This document shows positions 37,464 through 47,768 of a stretch of 64,000 nucleotides of DNA, one piece after another. Both the position numbers and the translations under genes were made by a program. The notes beneath the pieces were generated by a model that was not told the DNA's origin, searched no databases, and saw only the letters and a list, made by a program, of their open reading frames with translations. Numbering within the stretch: position 1 is the first letter of the stretch; every line of letters starts with the position of its first letter. The stretch is from Ditylenchus dipsaci (Eukaryota > Nematoda > Chromadorea > Rhabditida > Anguinidae): contig SADC01000300.1 of NCBI GenBank assembly GCA_004194705.1, positions 49,333 through 113,332 of the forward strand, in the 5' to 3' direction.

Positions 37464-39131
37464 GTTTCGCCAGAAACAGGTTTAGAAAAAGAGCATGTTT
37501 GAAAACAACCTGTTCGATAAACATACATCTGAAACAGGAACTTATATATAACAGTTTTTGACCGTCTTGTGGTTAAAAAATGGTGGTTTTGTAGGTCATG
37601 AGTGATTCTAGAGGTGAAAAGCTGTTACAGACAAGTTCCTGTTTCAGATGTATGTTTATCGAACAGGTTGTTTTCAAACATGCTCATTTTCTGGGCAGGA
37701 GCAGCTTGCGACATTTCACATTGCGACAATTCAAATTGCGACAAATTCAAATTGCGACAAAATCAGATTGCGACAATTCAAATTGCGACAAATTCGAATT
37801 GCGACAATTCGAATTACGACAATTTGAATTGCGACATTTCAAAGTCCGATTCTTGAATAGTTCCTTCATCTAAATATGCTCCTGTTCAACGTGTTTCTAT
37901 TGTAATTTTTGGTTTGATTCTCTAGATATGGAAAACTATCACACTGAGAGAGGAAATCTGCTTGGCTTCTGCAGTGGATGTTCGATGACTTTCTGTCGAG
38001 TGCGCCTTCGAGGGAATACTTTGCTGTGCGCGATCTTCATTGGCCGAAATTCAACTGCCAGAATGCCGAACTGAAAAAAAATTTGGACGCTGTAATTTTC
38101 TTTTTCGTTGCTGTTATTAGTACTGCGCTGGTTAAATTAGCCGTCTCTTTTGCTCGAATAAACTTGCTGGCGACTGGTCAGATTCTTAAGCTTAGACATT
38201 CTCTCTCTATGTGTTCCGTGGTTTTGACAGTTCATCTCCCAAACCGCCTTACTCCTCGAGCTGCAATTATTCACATTTTCCGAGTTTGGTAACAAAGTGA
38301 TCTACAGGTTCGTAGCCATCCAACAAAAAATGTCAGATTTTTACGCATATTCGAGTTAAATCACAAGAAAGTACCTAGTTAATATGCTTTTTTGCTGGAA
38401 ATCCATGATCTTTCTATTTTCGTACTGCTGCGATGTCTTCTTCTCTAATTTGCTTAATTTCGAGGTGTAGGGACTACTCAATGAATACAGATGCACCACC
38501 TACATCAGACGCCTAAGTTTCTAGATACTAGAGACTGGTCGGAATACCTAAACTCTTATTATGGATCGGACCACTGGGCTGGCAAACATCGCTTTTTCAA
38601 CTAAATTTTTTTTTGAAATACACAGTACCACGAAGCCTCAGGATGGGTATGAAGACTGCATAACAAGTTTCATCACGGTGACTTGCCTGAGCGCATGAGG
38701 AAAAAAAATGCGAGCTGATCAAGAAAGAAGATAAATCATATGAAAAATATGACCATCATGGCTATATCTTTACATTTAGTTAATGTCAACTTTTATAAGC
38801 AGCAAGTATAAGTAAGAATTGAGTGTAGGATGTAAACAAGTGCCAAAAAGTCATTTTCCTTGAAATCAATCAAGAAATAAGACCAGAAAGACATCTTGAA
38901 GACTGAGAACAATATACTTAAAGCCATCGCCAGTCGCAATTCGAATTGTCGCAATTTGAATTGTCGCAATCTGATTTTGTCGCAATTTGAATTGTCGCAA
39001 TCTGATTTTGTCGCAATTTGAATTGTCGCAATTTGAATTGTTGCAATCTCAATTGTCGCAATTTGAATTGTCGCAATGTGAAATGTCGCAAGCTGCTCCT
39101 GCCCATTTTTCTAAACCTGTTTTGGCGAAAC
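37464..39131. mobile_element. TIR element with ttgcgacaattcaa arrays, nested MITE
   Basis: Outer ends gtttcgccagaaacaggttt (37464) and aaacctgttttggcgaaac (to 39131) continue inward as gggcaggagcagcttgcgac plus tandem attgcgacaattcaa units (37705-37840; inverse 38932-39095). The left arm is split by an inverted-repeat insert of about 200 bp at 37487-37690 (gagcatgtttgaaaacaacc arms). The interior has an open stretch at 37978-38130 (FDDFLSSAPSREYFAVRDLH) that looks exon-like but is not recognised. Confidence 0.65.
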
Positions 39132-39552
39132 CATTTTTAATAAACTTTTACTTTTTCGAAACAATACTTTATTATAACTTCTAATTAATAAACCTGCGTA
39201 GCGCCTTATATTGCAGCTAAGAGAAACATTTAAAAAGCATTAGGGTCAAATATGCAGGCACATTGGAGAGGATATGGTGAGACAAGAAACCTACTACCAA
39301 TTCACAACAAAAAAACCTAATTTTCTGTGGAATTAATACCAGATTTTGAAAGGGCGTGATTCTTGTATTTTTCATCCTCAGTCTGGGTTTTTAAATTGTT
39401 CTTCCAAAGGGTAGTTACAGCGTTTTTTAAAAAGTCGGAGGGGGGGGGGGGTGTGTTATTCGCTACTCACTAAAATATTTTCACATGGGGCTTCCTGTTT
39501 AATTCACTGATCGAATATTTAAAATCTCATAAACCCTCAAAAATAAGGTACA

Positions 39553-39757
39553 GCAGGGTTGGGAATGAACTTTTTTTGGAAAAAGTAAATTTTTCGAAAA
39601 AAGCAAATTTTGACTACTTCAAAGGAAAAGGTCATTTTATCCCGTGCTTATTGCCGTTTTTGAGCGGGAAAAAAATTTTGACTAAAAATTTCAAAAAAGA
39701 AAAAGATTGGAGGTCCCACAAAAGTACAATTTTTTCCCGTCCTTTTTGATTCCCATC
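39553..39757. repeat. hAT-like MITE, sister of 133-338
   Basis: Starts cagggttgggaatgaac and ends gattcccatccct. Shares gtcattttatccc and ttattgccgtttttgagc with the copy in the Maf intron. Upstream, 39132-39550 shows only a partial cgctagta MITE end at 39405-39475. Confidence 0.6.
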
Positions 39758-39844
39758 CCTTTTTCTGCGTCGAAGTCGATTTCGGGGTAGAAAAATGTGT
39801 TTGAAAGTTGAGTAAAATTGTTCAGCGTATACATCTGATAATCA

Positions 39845-40140
39845 CCCTAATAAAGCTGTTTTTTAATCATTTTCTTCCGATTAATTTTTTTCGCATTTTA
39901 ATGTGTTTCAGTCACAATTTATTTGCACTAAAAATGAAATTTCAATGAAAAAGTGAGAAAAGCACAAGGACAGTTGACAATAAGCACCCTTTAGCTGGTA
40001 ACTGGTAGAGTATCGAGCTATCTCTGTACTTTTCTCACTTTTTCATTTAAAATCATATTAATCATCTACTTCAAGTGCAAATAAATAAAATTCTGATTGA
40101 AACACATTTAAATGCGAAAAAAATTAATCGGAAACAACTA
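39845..40140. repeat. Foldback repeat, attaatttttttcgcattt arms
   Basis: ttccgattaatttttttcgc, aatgtgtttcagtcac and tcactttttc motifs are mirrored by aaaagtgagaaaa and gcgaaaaaaattaatcgga. Confidence 0.7.
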
Positions 40141-40175
40141 CGAGGAATAGAACTCAAGAGCATACTCGAGCACAG

Positions 40176-40410
40176 AACGCTTAAAAGGCGCGAACCAGCA
40201 GTTCTTTTCTTTCTCGATAAATTTTACATTCGTTCTCGTCTAGATTTTTTAAGTTTTCTGTCTAGTTTTTAAAAGCAGTATAAGGTCATCTATATCAGAT
40301 TTGACGCAGAACGAGTAAAAAATGGGACGACTCGAAAAAATTCGAAAAAACTGCTGGTTCGCGCCTTAACGCACGGGCATGCCCTTTTAACCACTAGACT
40401 ACCGAAGCAC
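40176..40410. repeat. gcacgggcatgcc repeat, copy 2, with tRNA-like A box
   Basis: Inner pair ggcgcgaaccagca faces tgctggttcgcgcc; the end is gcacgggcatgcccttttaa. On the minus strand the adjacent ggtagtctagtggttaaaag resembles a tRNA A box, so the family may be a SINE or a TIR element next to one. Confidence 0.6.
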
Positions 40411-40799
40411 ACATTCATTAAGGTGTTTATTAAATATATATGCTGAAAAATTACTCAACTACCAACACATTTTTACACCCCAAAATCGACTTTGACGCAG
40501 AAAAGGATCTATATGTCTAAAAAGCATTTTCGATCATCTATCGAGTGGTATATAGGGTTTTTCCAAATCGTATGGACACTACCATATGTTCCCTTGCCAG
40601 TAAATTTTTTAAGAAGTACTTTTTGATGTTTTTCAAAATTATTTTTCAATGGCTGGTAAATAAATGACTGTGAATCATTCTTCACAGTCAACACCTTTGT
40701 ACGGCTGAGGATACTCTTTATAGGTGTATACTATGTAGAAATTGAACTGTGTAGCATGAAGAACCAAATCTACGGTCAAAATTAAGGTTCACCATTCTT

Positions 40800-41875
40800 T
40801 CCGCAAAACTCTTTTCCGAAAAACTTCTTTCCGCAAACTCCTTTCCGCAAAACTTTTTTCCGAAAAACTTCTTTCCGCAAAACTCTTTTCCGAAAAACTT
40901 CTTTCCGCAAAACTCCTTTCCGCAAAACTTTTTTCCGAAAAACTTCTTTCCGCAAAACTCCTTTCCGCAAAACTCTTTTCCGAAAAACTTCTTTCCGCAA
41001 ACTCCTTTCGCAAAACTCCTTTCCGAAAAACTTCTTTCCGCAAAACTCCTTTCCGCAAAACTCTTTTCGGAAAAACTTCTTTCCGCAAAACTCCTTCCGC
41101 AAAACTCTTTTCCGAAAAAACTTCTTTCCGCAAAACCTTTCCGCAAAACTCTTTTCCGAAAAACTTCTTTCCGCAAAACTCCTTTCCGCAAAACTCTTTT
41201 CCGAAAAACTTCTTTCCGCAAAACTCCTTTCCGCAAAACTTTTTTCCGAAAAACTTCTTTCCGCAAAACTTCTTTCCGCAAAACTCTTTCCGCAAAACTC
41301 CTTTCCGAAAAACTTCTTTCCGCAAAACTTCTTTCCGCAAAACTCCTTTCCGCAAAACTCCTTTCCGAAAACTTCTTTCCGCAAAACTTCTTTCCGCAAA
41401 ACTTTCCGCAAAACTCCTTTCCGAAAAACTTCTTTCCGCAAAACTCCTTTCCGCAAAACTCCTTTCCGAAAAACTTCTTTCCGCAAAACTTCTTTCCGCA
41501 AAACTCCTTTCCGCAAAACTCCTTTCCGAAAAACTTCTTTCCGCAAAACTCCTTTCCGAAAAACTTCTTTCCGCAAAACTTCTTTCCGCAAAACTCCTTT
41601 CCGCAAAACTCCTTTCCGAAAAACTTCTTTCCGCAAAACTCCTTTCCGAAAACTTCTTTCCGCAAAACTTCTTTCCGCAAAACTCCTTTCCGCAAAACTC
41701 CTTTCCGAAAAACTTCTTTCCGCAAAACTCCTTTCGCAAAACTCCTTTCCGAAAAACTTTCCGCAAAACTCCTTTCCGAAAAACTTCTTTCCGCAAAACT
41801 TCTTTCCGCAAAACTCCTTTCCGCAAAACTCCTTTCCGAAAAACTTCTTTCCGCAAAACTCTCCTCCGCAAAATT
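40800..41875. repeat. 1.1-kb minisatellite of 15-bp ctttccgcaaaactc units
   Basis: About 72 units alternating two variants, ctttccgcaaaactc/t and ctttccgaaaaactt, with occasional one-base losses. Because 15 is a multiple of 3 and no unit contains a minus-strand stop, all three minus frames stay open and give pentapeptide repeats such as FCGKE. No start context, splice sites or complexity supports a real protein. Confidence 0.9.
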
Positions 41876-42259
41876 TTATGAAAATGGTTTTTCGTCAAGA
41901 TTTTGATCTAAATTATTTAGGTTTTTGGAGGGGGCCGTATTCAGCGCATGGTTCTGAGCAAGAAACCATGGTTTGATTCAATTTTTCTCAATTAAAAATT
42001 TGGGGTTCTGGAATTGAGGGGCAGGTGTTGTACTGTCGATCCACCCCAATGGTTCAAATTCATTCTCAGTAGTTTTGATTTACCCTCGATGTCCAGAATC
42101 TTTTGGGTGTTCTCTTAGTTCAGTTGGGTGTCCGGTACCTGCATTTAACTCTCTCCATGATTTTTTTAGATTAATCTCTTTTGTCTTATGAAAAACTCCC
42201 ATTATTTAAAATGTTTCTCTATAATTTGTCCGTAGTTCCACTGGATAATCAACTAACCA

Positions 42260-42515
42260 ACCAGGTGGTCGTCCACTTGTTGTGAATTTTTTTTACGTTT
42301 TTCATGTTCCGAAACTGTTTACTGGACTAATTAGAGAATGCTGAAGATGGTTGATAGTGGTAAAATGCCGTTTTGTAGTGTATTTTTCGAGTTTTGGTAA
42401 AATCAAGTTTTAGTGAAATCAATTATTTCCCACTACTCAAAAAATACCACACAAACCTTATTTTACTATTATTAAACCATCTTCAGCATACCCAAGTTAG
42501 TCCAGAAAACTAGAA
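42260..42515. repeat. cttcagcatgc palindromic MITE, copy 3
   Basis: Starts ccaggtggtcgtccacttg; contains gaatgctgaagatggttga and the mirror taaaccatcttcagcatac. 41880-42260 holds nothing recognised. Confidence 0.7.
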
Positions 42516-42695
42516 CTAGATATCAATACCTAGATACCAAAGAACTAAGGTTTTGGTAGGTCAAATCGATATTTTAGTATGGCATCCAGAACAAAATATC
42601 AACCATCACGTAAGCACCCTATGAATCTTCCCCATGTTCGAATATTATGCTTGTCAAAACAACAATAAATCGAAAACACAAGAATTTATTTATTA

Positions 42696-44255
42696 TTAGC
42701 ACATTTCGAAGAAAAAGACAATAATTTGCAAAAAAGTATGTGTGTGGATCTCTTTGAAAACAGTTGTTCTTGCTGGTATTTGGTTGTGTATGGTGATACT
42801 GCTGTCCCTCCTCCTGATACCCTCCTTAATAGTTGTACTGCTGAAGGTAGCTGGCGACAGTGATGCTTTGGCAGTATCACCACTCCAAAGTGAAGATACT
42901 ACAGGGGCTGCTGACCTCTTGCCCAAAGCCATTGGCTGCTTGCCAGGAAGACGATGAGGGTGACCTGAATATAATTTAGATGGATTTGACCTAATATTAT
43001 GAGTGGAATGGAAACCAACGCTTGCCCCACAAAGAGTTGAGTTTGTTCCAGGAGTCTTCGGGGCGTTTGGCCAGGTATCTGGCAGTCTGAAAATTGGGAA
43101 ATCAATTAATTAGCTGATTTGACGGATTTCAGCTTTTTTGACATTAAAAAATTTTCCGGGACCTTTTGTTTCGATAATTTCCGTATGTGCTTATGAAAAA
43201 CCAATTCTTAAAAAAAAATCTGAGACTTTAATGAGTGTGTCCAAGCACAACATAATAAAACCGTAAAAGATAGAACATTCTACCGGCACTAGGTCATTTC
43301 GTCCCCGGTCATTTCGTCCCCAAAAACCGCCAATTTGAAAATTTTCAAAAAGGTTCAAATCCTGGTGATAGCAAACATTTTTTCTAACTTAAAATCAGGG
43401 ATTAAGTTTGTAATTTGGGTATTTTGCGTAATTAAGTACCTTGGGTAATTATGGTGCCGGAAAACCGAGGTTGGATTGTACATATTTTGTCAAAAATTGG
43501 ATAAAGGTATCGGCTCAGATTCGATTTGTTATAAGGTAAATTCGTCCACAAGCTAATGTGTAATATTTTCGTGCTTTAAACTTTGCACTGGGGCGAATTG
43601 CACTATATAGACACATGACTGTATTGGAACGCAAGTTTAATCTGCATAACTTTGGTCATTGCTGAAATGATTCTTAAATTCAAAAAAAAAATATATATAT
43701 ATATATATTTTTTTTTTTTTGAATTTAAGAATCATTTCAGCAATGACCAAAGTTATGGGGGTCCGGCTGGATTCGAAATCGGGATTGCCGAAATTTCGGA
43801 ATTCGAGATTAAAATCTATGCAACTTTTATTTTTCAAAATTTCCAGAAAACCTCGATTTTTTTTGCTAAAATTTATGTAAATTTTGTGGCTTTTCGGGAA
43901 ATTCCACAAAAAGGGGATTTTTTGCGATTCAACTGTGCGCTAACGCAGGGATGTATCCAGAATTTTTCAGTAACTCAATTGAGAAACTGAAAACTATTTT
44001 TCCCTTCACAATTTGCTACTTTAGCCAAAAAATTAATTAAGGACAAGGCAAAAATATTATTCAGGCCCAACCACCAACCTCTGGATTTTCAGCAAAAGCC
44101 AGTTGACTGGACCTCTTGCCCATAGACCGACCCGTGCTCCAGCGTCTAGCATTGTCACCTCCCTCAGAGCCTCCAGTTACTGCAGCTCCAGAAGCATTTG
44201 GCACACAGATGGATAGAAGGCGACCAGGACAGCCAACAGAGTGATGCTCAACCAT
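42696..44255 (-). CDS. Neuropeptide precursor, MIP/allatostatin-B/NLP-38-like
   Basis: Such precursors enter the secretory pathway and are cut at dibasic sites to release amidated peptides that act on GPCRs. Three minus exons join in frame: 44079-44255, 43020-43086 and 42696-42964. Visible processing sites: RR-WSTGRSM-GKR (exon 1), KR-PEDSWNKLNSLW-GKR (exon 2, crossing into exon 3), and QPMAL-GKR (exon 3). The second peptide has W, six residues, W and an amidation Gly, the W(X6)W-amide signature; it is very like a C. elegans NLP-38 peptide as I recall it. A signal peptide is visible in another frame of exon 1 (WLSITLLAVLVAFYPSVCQ), so a one-base slip lies near 44195, between it and the WSTGRSM peptide. 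The C-terminal region has no clear peptides, and its frame is uncertain. Confidence 0.68.
43645..43757. repeat. 113-bp palindrome with (AT)n core
   Basis: cataactttggtcattgctg and aaatgattcttaaattc are mirrored exactly around a run of A, (AT) and T at 43680-43720. Lies in the first intron of the neuropeptide gene. Confidence 0.85.
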
Positions 44256-44409
44256 GATGTCCTACTACTACTGCTCTAATCTTCCGCTTAATGTGCTGTC
44301 AAGGGTTGTGCTTGCATGACTACAATAAATGGCAAAAAGTATAGAAATAAGCCTGAGCTGTCCTGAAATTTTGAATAAATATTAATAAAATATATTTAGT
44401 CGCAAGGAA

Positions 44410-44520
44410 ACTTTAAAGGGGCATGCCCACGCCAATAAGTTTCATTTCAAATGTTTGAATTCCGGGCACCAGTTTTTCAGATGAAGACAAAATAAATTGA
44501 ATTTGTTTCTCATTTCAAAC
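44410..44520 (+). repeat. aaaggggcatgcccacgcc repeat, left copy
   Basis: About 105 bp, from ctttaaaggggcatgcccac to atttgtttctcatttc. An almost exact inverted copy lies at 58845-58948, so the pair brackets 14.4 kb that includes the Polinton. Confidence 0.8.
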
Positions 44521-45604
44521 GTTCTTATCGTGTTTTCTCTAGTCGTCTCACAGTTTGCGATCTTTTTTCCGTAACACTTATTATCTTGTTCAGCAATACC
44601 CAATTTAGGGACAAACGAGTCTCGGTTTGTAATTTTTGGTTCTCATCTTGAAAATATTGGATTTTACATTTCTTGCACAGCTTTATCGAGTTCAATTGGT
44701 CAATAACTCGCTTCTTAGGTAAGCATTTTTTCGTCTCAGTTATTCGTCCAAATGCCATTCCGTGACACTAATGTAATTTTATAAGTCGTTAATTTTAACC
44801 AAACATAAACGGATCCATTTGCCATAGGATGGAAGGTGTAAACGACAGAGCTCTACGGACAAAGTTCTACCGTGATATAATCCTACCGCCATTTTATTTG
44901 ATCATTGTATATAGGTTGTGCCTGTGTACATTCATACCACATAGTGACCACGATAAAACAATTTCGGAAATTATTTTCTCGCTTGATAACATCATGTGTA
45001 TGTCTCCGAGAGGTACTTGGCAATTACCCTGTTTATATTAAGGTAAGCCACCTAGCGGGTACTCTACCCACGCTTAATCGCACCAATCTACTACAAATCT
45101 TAAATCTCAGCTCGCTTAATCTATTCATATTTTCGCTATCCAAAGTGTCGTTTTTGGATTTTAGGCTTCTGCCTTCTGACACTCCATTTTACCATGTTAA
45201 AGATTAAAGTACCTCAGCCCTTTTGATGATTGTCTTAGGCTTTTGAAAAACGGAATACCGATACAAACGCAACAAACTACTTTATAAATGGCAAGTGTAA
45301 GAAAAAATAGCAAGTGTTTGAATTTTCCGAACCGCCCTAATAGAACCTCAACCCCGAAGGGATAAACTTACTTGCACTTTTTGACTTTGTGAGTTTCTTG
45401 GCGAGAAAATTAGTTTTCATCGCTGACTCACGCAGCGCTATGAAACCCGCTTACATACACTCACAAAAACTCAAATCCGTGAAGAAATCGCCTTGTAATT
45501 TTTAACTAAGCCAATGTGACTCCATCCACCGATAAAAACACCTAGATAGTGACATAATCTCAGAAACATGAGTTCCACAGAGACTACAAGCATATTTTAT
45601 TTCC
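44521..45604. other. No gene recognised
   Basis: Left flank of the Polinton. Short frames at 44829-45041 and 44905-45207 show no family similarity or splice structure I can support. Confidence 0.5.
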
Positions 45605-45610
45605 AACACA

Positions 45611-45940
45611 GTAGTATAGAAAGGCTATTTCCGAGACGGCCCATATTCCCTTCCCCAAATTAAAAACCCTTTTTTAAGGGCTTTTTCGACATAAGAAGCG
45701 GGAAATTCGCCAATTTGGTGGCAAAAATGCAGAATTTTACCAATTTTGACACCATCCATTTCAAAATTCACAGGAAAAAAATTTCCCCCGTTCTCAAACA
45801 TAAATTATACCTCTTTTTATAGCCCTTTTAACATAAAAATCGGCAAATTTGAAAAATTGACAATAAAAATTAAAAATTATACCAAATTTCGACAAAAAAT
45901 TTCGAAAAAGTCAGGACAATAATCCACCCATTTTTCAATT
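45611..45940 (+). repeat. Polinton left TIR
   Basis: About 330 bp, matched inverted at 57478-57807 with few differences (for example cgagacggcc versus caggacggcc). Similarity fades after ggacaataatccaccca. Confidence 0.9.
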
Positions 45941-46490
45941 CAACCGATTTTAATTTTTAGCTTCTATTCACACATTTTTTGCTAAAAAACGTGTCATTTT
46001 CAATTGTAAGTTTTCGTGTAAAATGACTCGAATTCCGGCATTTTTTCGACTTTATGTTTAAAATTTTTATATTTATAAAGTTTTTCGGCATAAGGCTATA
46101 AAATATCGAATAAAGTGTCCGAAAATGTAGTTTCTAATAAAGAAAAAAGAATGATATCATATGGTCTCGACACGATTATCAGTCTTTCGACTCAAAATCG
46201 ACTTTGATATCATTCTTTTGTCTTTTTATACAAATATTAATTTATTATTTTTAGTGCGTTTCGGGGGTCTTATATGGTATATTTTTGTATTTTATTAAAA
46301 AATTAAAAATTTAAATACTTATTAATTTGTTATTTTTTAGATCTACAAGCTTGTACATAATAAGTTTAAATTTAATTGTATATTATTATTGCTATTAATT
46401 TTTTTAAACTTTAGATGTCAAAATATGACAAGTTGGTTATTTTTTTTATTTTATTTTTTTTATCAAATCGACCGGGGAAATTCGATTTTT
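45941..46490. other. Polinton non-coding stretch between left TIR and MCP
   Basis: AT-rich. A hairpin pair agaatgatatca / tgatatcattct at about 46147-46217 brackets gtctcgacacgattatcagt. Nothing coding. Confidence 0.5.
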
Positions 46491-47740
46491 TTACTTTTTC
46501 ACGCTAACTCTAAGTCCGTCACCGTTGATTTGCACGATGTTTTCGCTTAAAATTAAGCAATAACATCGTGTGTCGACCGGTATATTTTTTGAAAATTTCG
46601 CCTTTATCGTAATATCAGGTCGCGAACTTTTTATTTTTTCGTTTTGTTTCGAAACATCGACCACAAAAAGCGGATAATACGAACAAAATAGGTCTTCATC
46701 GATAAAATTACAATCTTTCGAGGTCGAAAAATAGCTATTTTTAAAATCTTTGGCAAAATCGTATTGTAAACCCGAGTTATATGTTCCGAAATTACAGCTT
46801 ATAGATTGAAACGGATATCGCTCGGAATTTAGCTCGATATAAAATTTCACAAGATTACAATGATCAAAACGCGCTGCGTTATTGAAATTGTCTTCTCGGT
46901 GACTTTGAAATCCGACTATAAAAAATTTAATTTTTTCGAACTTAGTACCAAGTTTCCAAGTAAAATCACTTGAAGAAACTGGTACGTTAATATCCTCGAG
47001 TTGGCGTGAAATATACGGTAAACTAAAAACTTGTTTATTTTCAAACAAATTCATTAGTTTATTTTGCATTTCAAGACTCGGAACGATTTTCGGCACAACC
47101 CATACTAAGTTCGAAATTGTAAATTTTGCTTCGAATTTAGTTATATCGGTCGAATATATAGTATTTTTGTTATTCGAACTTCGATTCAAAAGTAGCGAAT
47201 GTTGTACCCCATAAATAGACTTTTTATAACATTCCGCAAATCCGAAAATATGACCCAACGGGATACAAAACGAAAGTTTTCCATCTCTTAATTGGTATAT
47301 TTTCCGATTTTATATTCGGTCGAACCACCGCCATCTAAAATCCATCCAAAGCGATTTTGTTTACTTAAATTAGCCGAATAAGTTAAAATTCCCTTTATTA
47401 AAGTTGCTCGACCCGGATCTTTGATATTTTCGACTTCGCTACCATTTAACTCATAAATCGCACGATCAAACAAAAACATAGGTGCATTATTTACTAAAGT
47501 TACATTGTCAGTTTCGGTAAGTTTACTATTATCCGACTTCGAAATTGTACCTTCCATGTACAAAAAACTTTTAGATGGAAGTAAATATTGGTCGGAAGTT
47601 TCGATCATAAATTTTATACTTCCGTTTTCATCTAAATTCGAACCACTTGTCGGAAAAACACAAATTAAATTTTCTTTCTGTATCGAGTTATCAAAAACCG
47701 GGATCTCATCGATTTTTAAAACTTTGTCAATTGCTTCCAT
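46491..47740 (-). pseudogene. Polinton major capsid protein (double jelly-roll), one frameshift
   Basis: Forms the icosahedral shell in this virus-transposon lineage. The N-terminal part, 47288-47740 (150 aa), has FMIETSDQYLLPSKSFLYME and APMFLFDRAIYELNGSEVE; the C-terminal part, 46491-47258 and upstream in another frame (255 aa and more), has GHIFGFAECYKK, LPYISRQLEDINVPV and FIVGFQSHR with NAARFDHCNL. These segments and their order match the double-jelly-roll proteins widespread in invertebrate Polinton/adinto-like elements. Total about 410 aa is the usual length. A single one-base shift near 47290 separates the parts, so the copy may be only one lesion or error from intact. The start ATG is preceded directly by TAA and faces the glycoprotein gene across 28 bp. 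Confidence 0.75.
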
Positions 47741-47768
47741 TTATATAGTCAAAATTTTAACTATATAA
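47741..47768. promoter_or_regulatory. 28-bp palindromic divergent promoter, MCP/glycoprotein
   Basis: The whole spacer between the two divergent ATGs is nearly a perfect palindrome: ttatatagt, ten central bases, actatataa. Each strand offers a TATA-like tatataa touching the ATG. A related spacer lies between integrase and ATPase. Confidence 0.5.

Noticed and set aside
37598..37873. Frames of LRQFKLRQ repeats
   Set aside because: Translation of the ttgcgacaattcaa TIR array.
40718..41898. Long minus-strand proteins of repeated FCGKE/RKEVF units
   Set aside because: They are translations of a 15-bp minisatellite in three frames; no complexity, splice sites or family.
42742..42957. Plus-strand frame with a hydrophobic N terminus
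   Set aside because: It is antisense to exon 3 of the neuropeptide precursor, whose exon phases and GKR sites make the minus strand the coding one.
44829..45207. Two overlapping frames left of the Polinton
   Set aside because: No similarity, no splice context, composition like the surrounding non-coding DNA.
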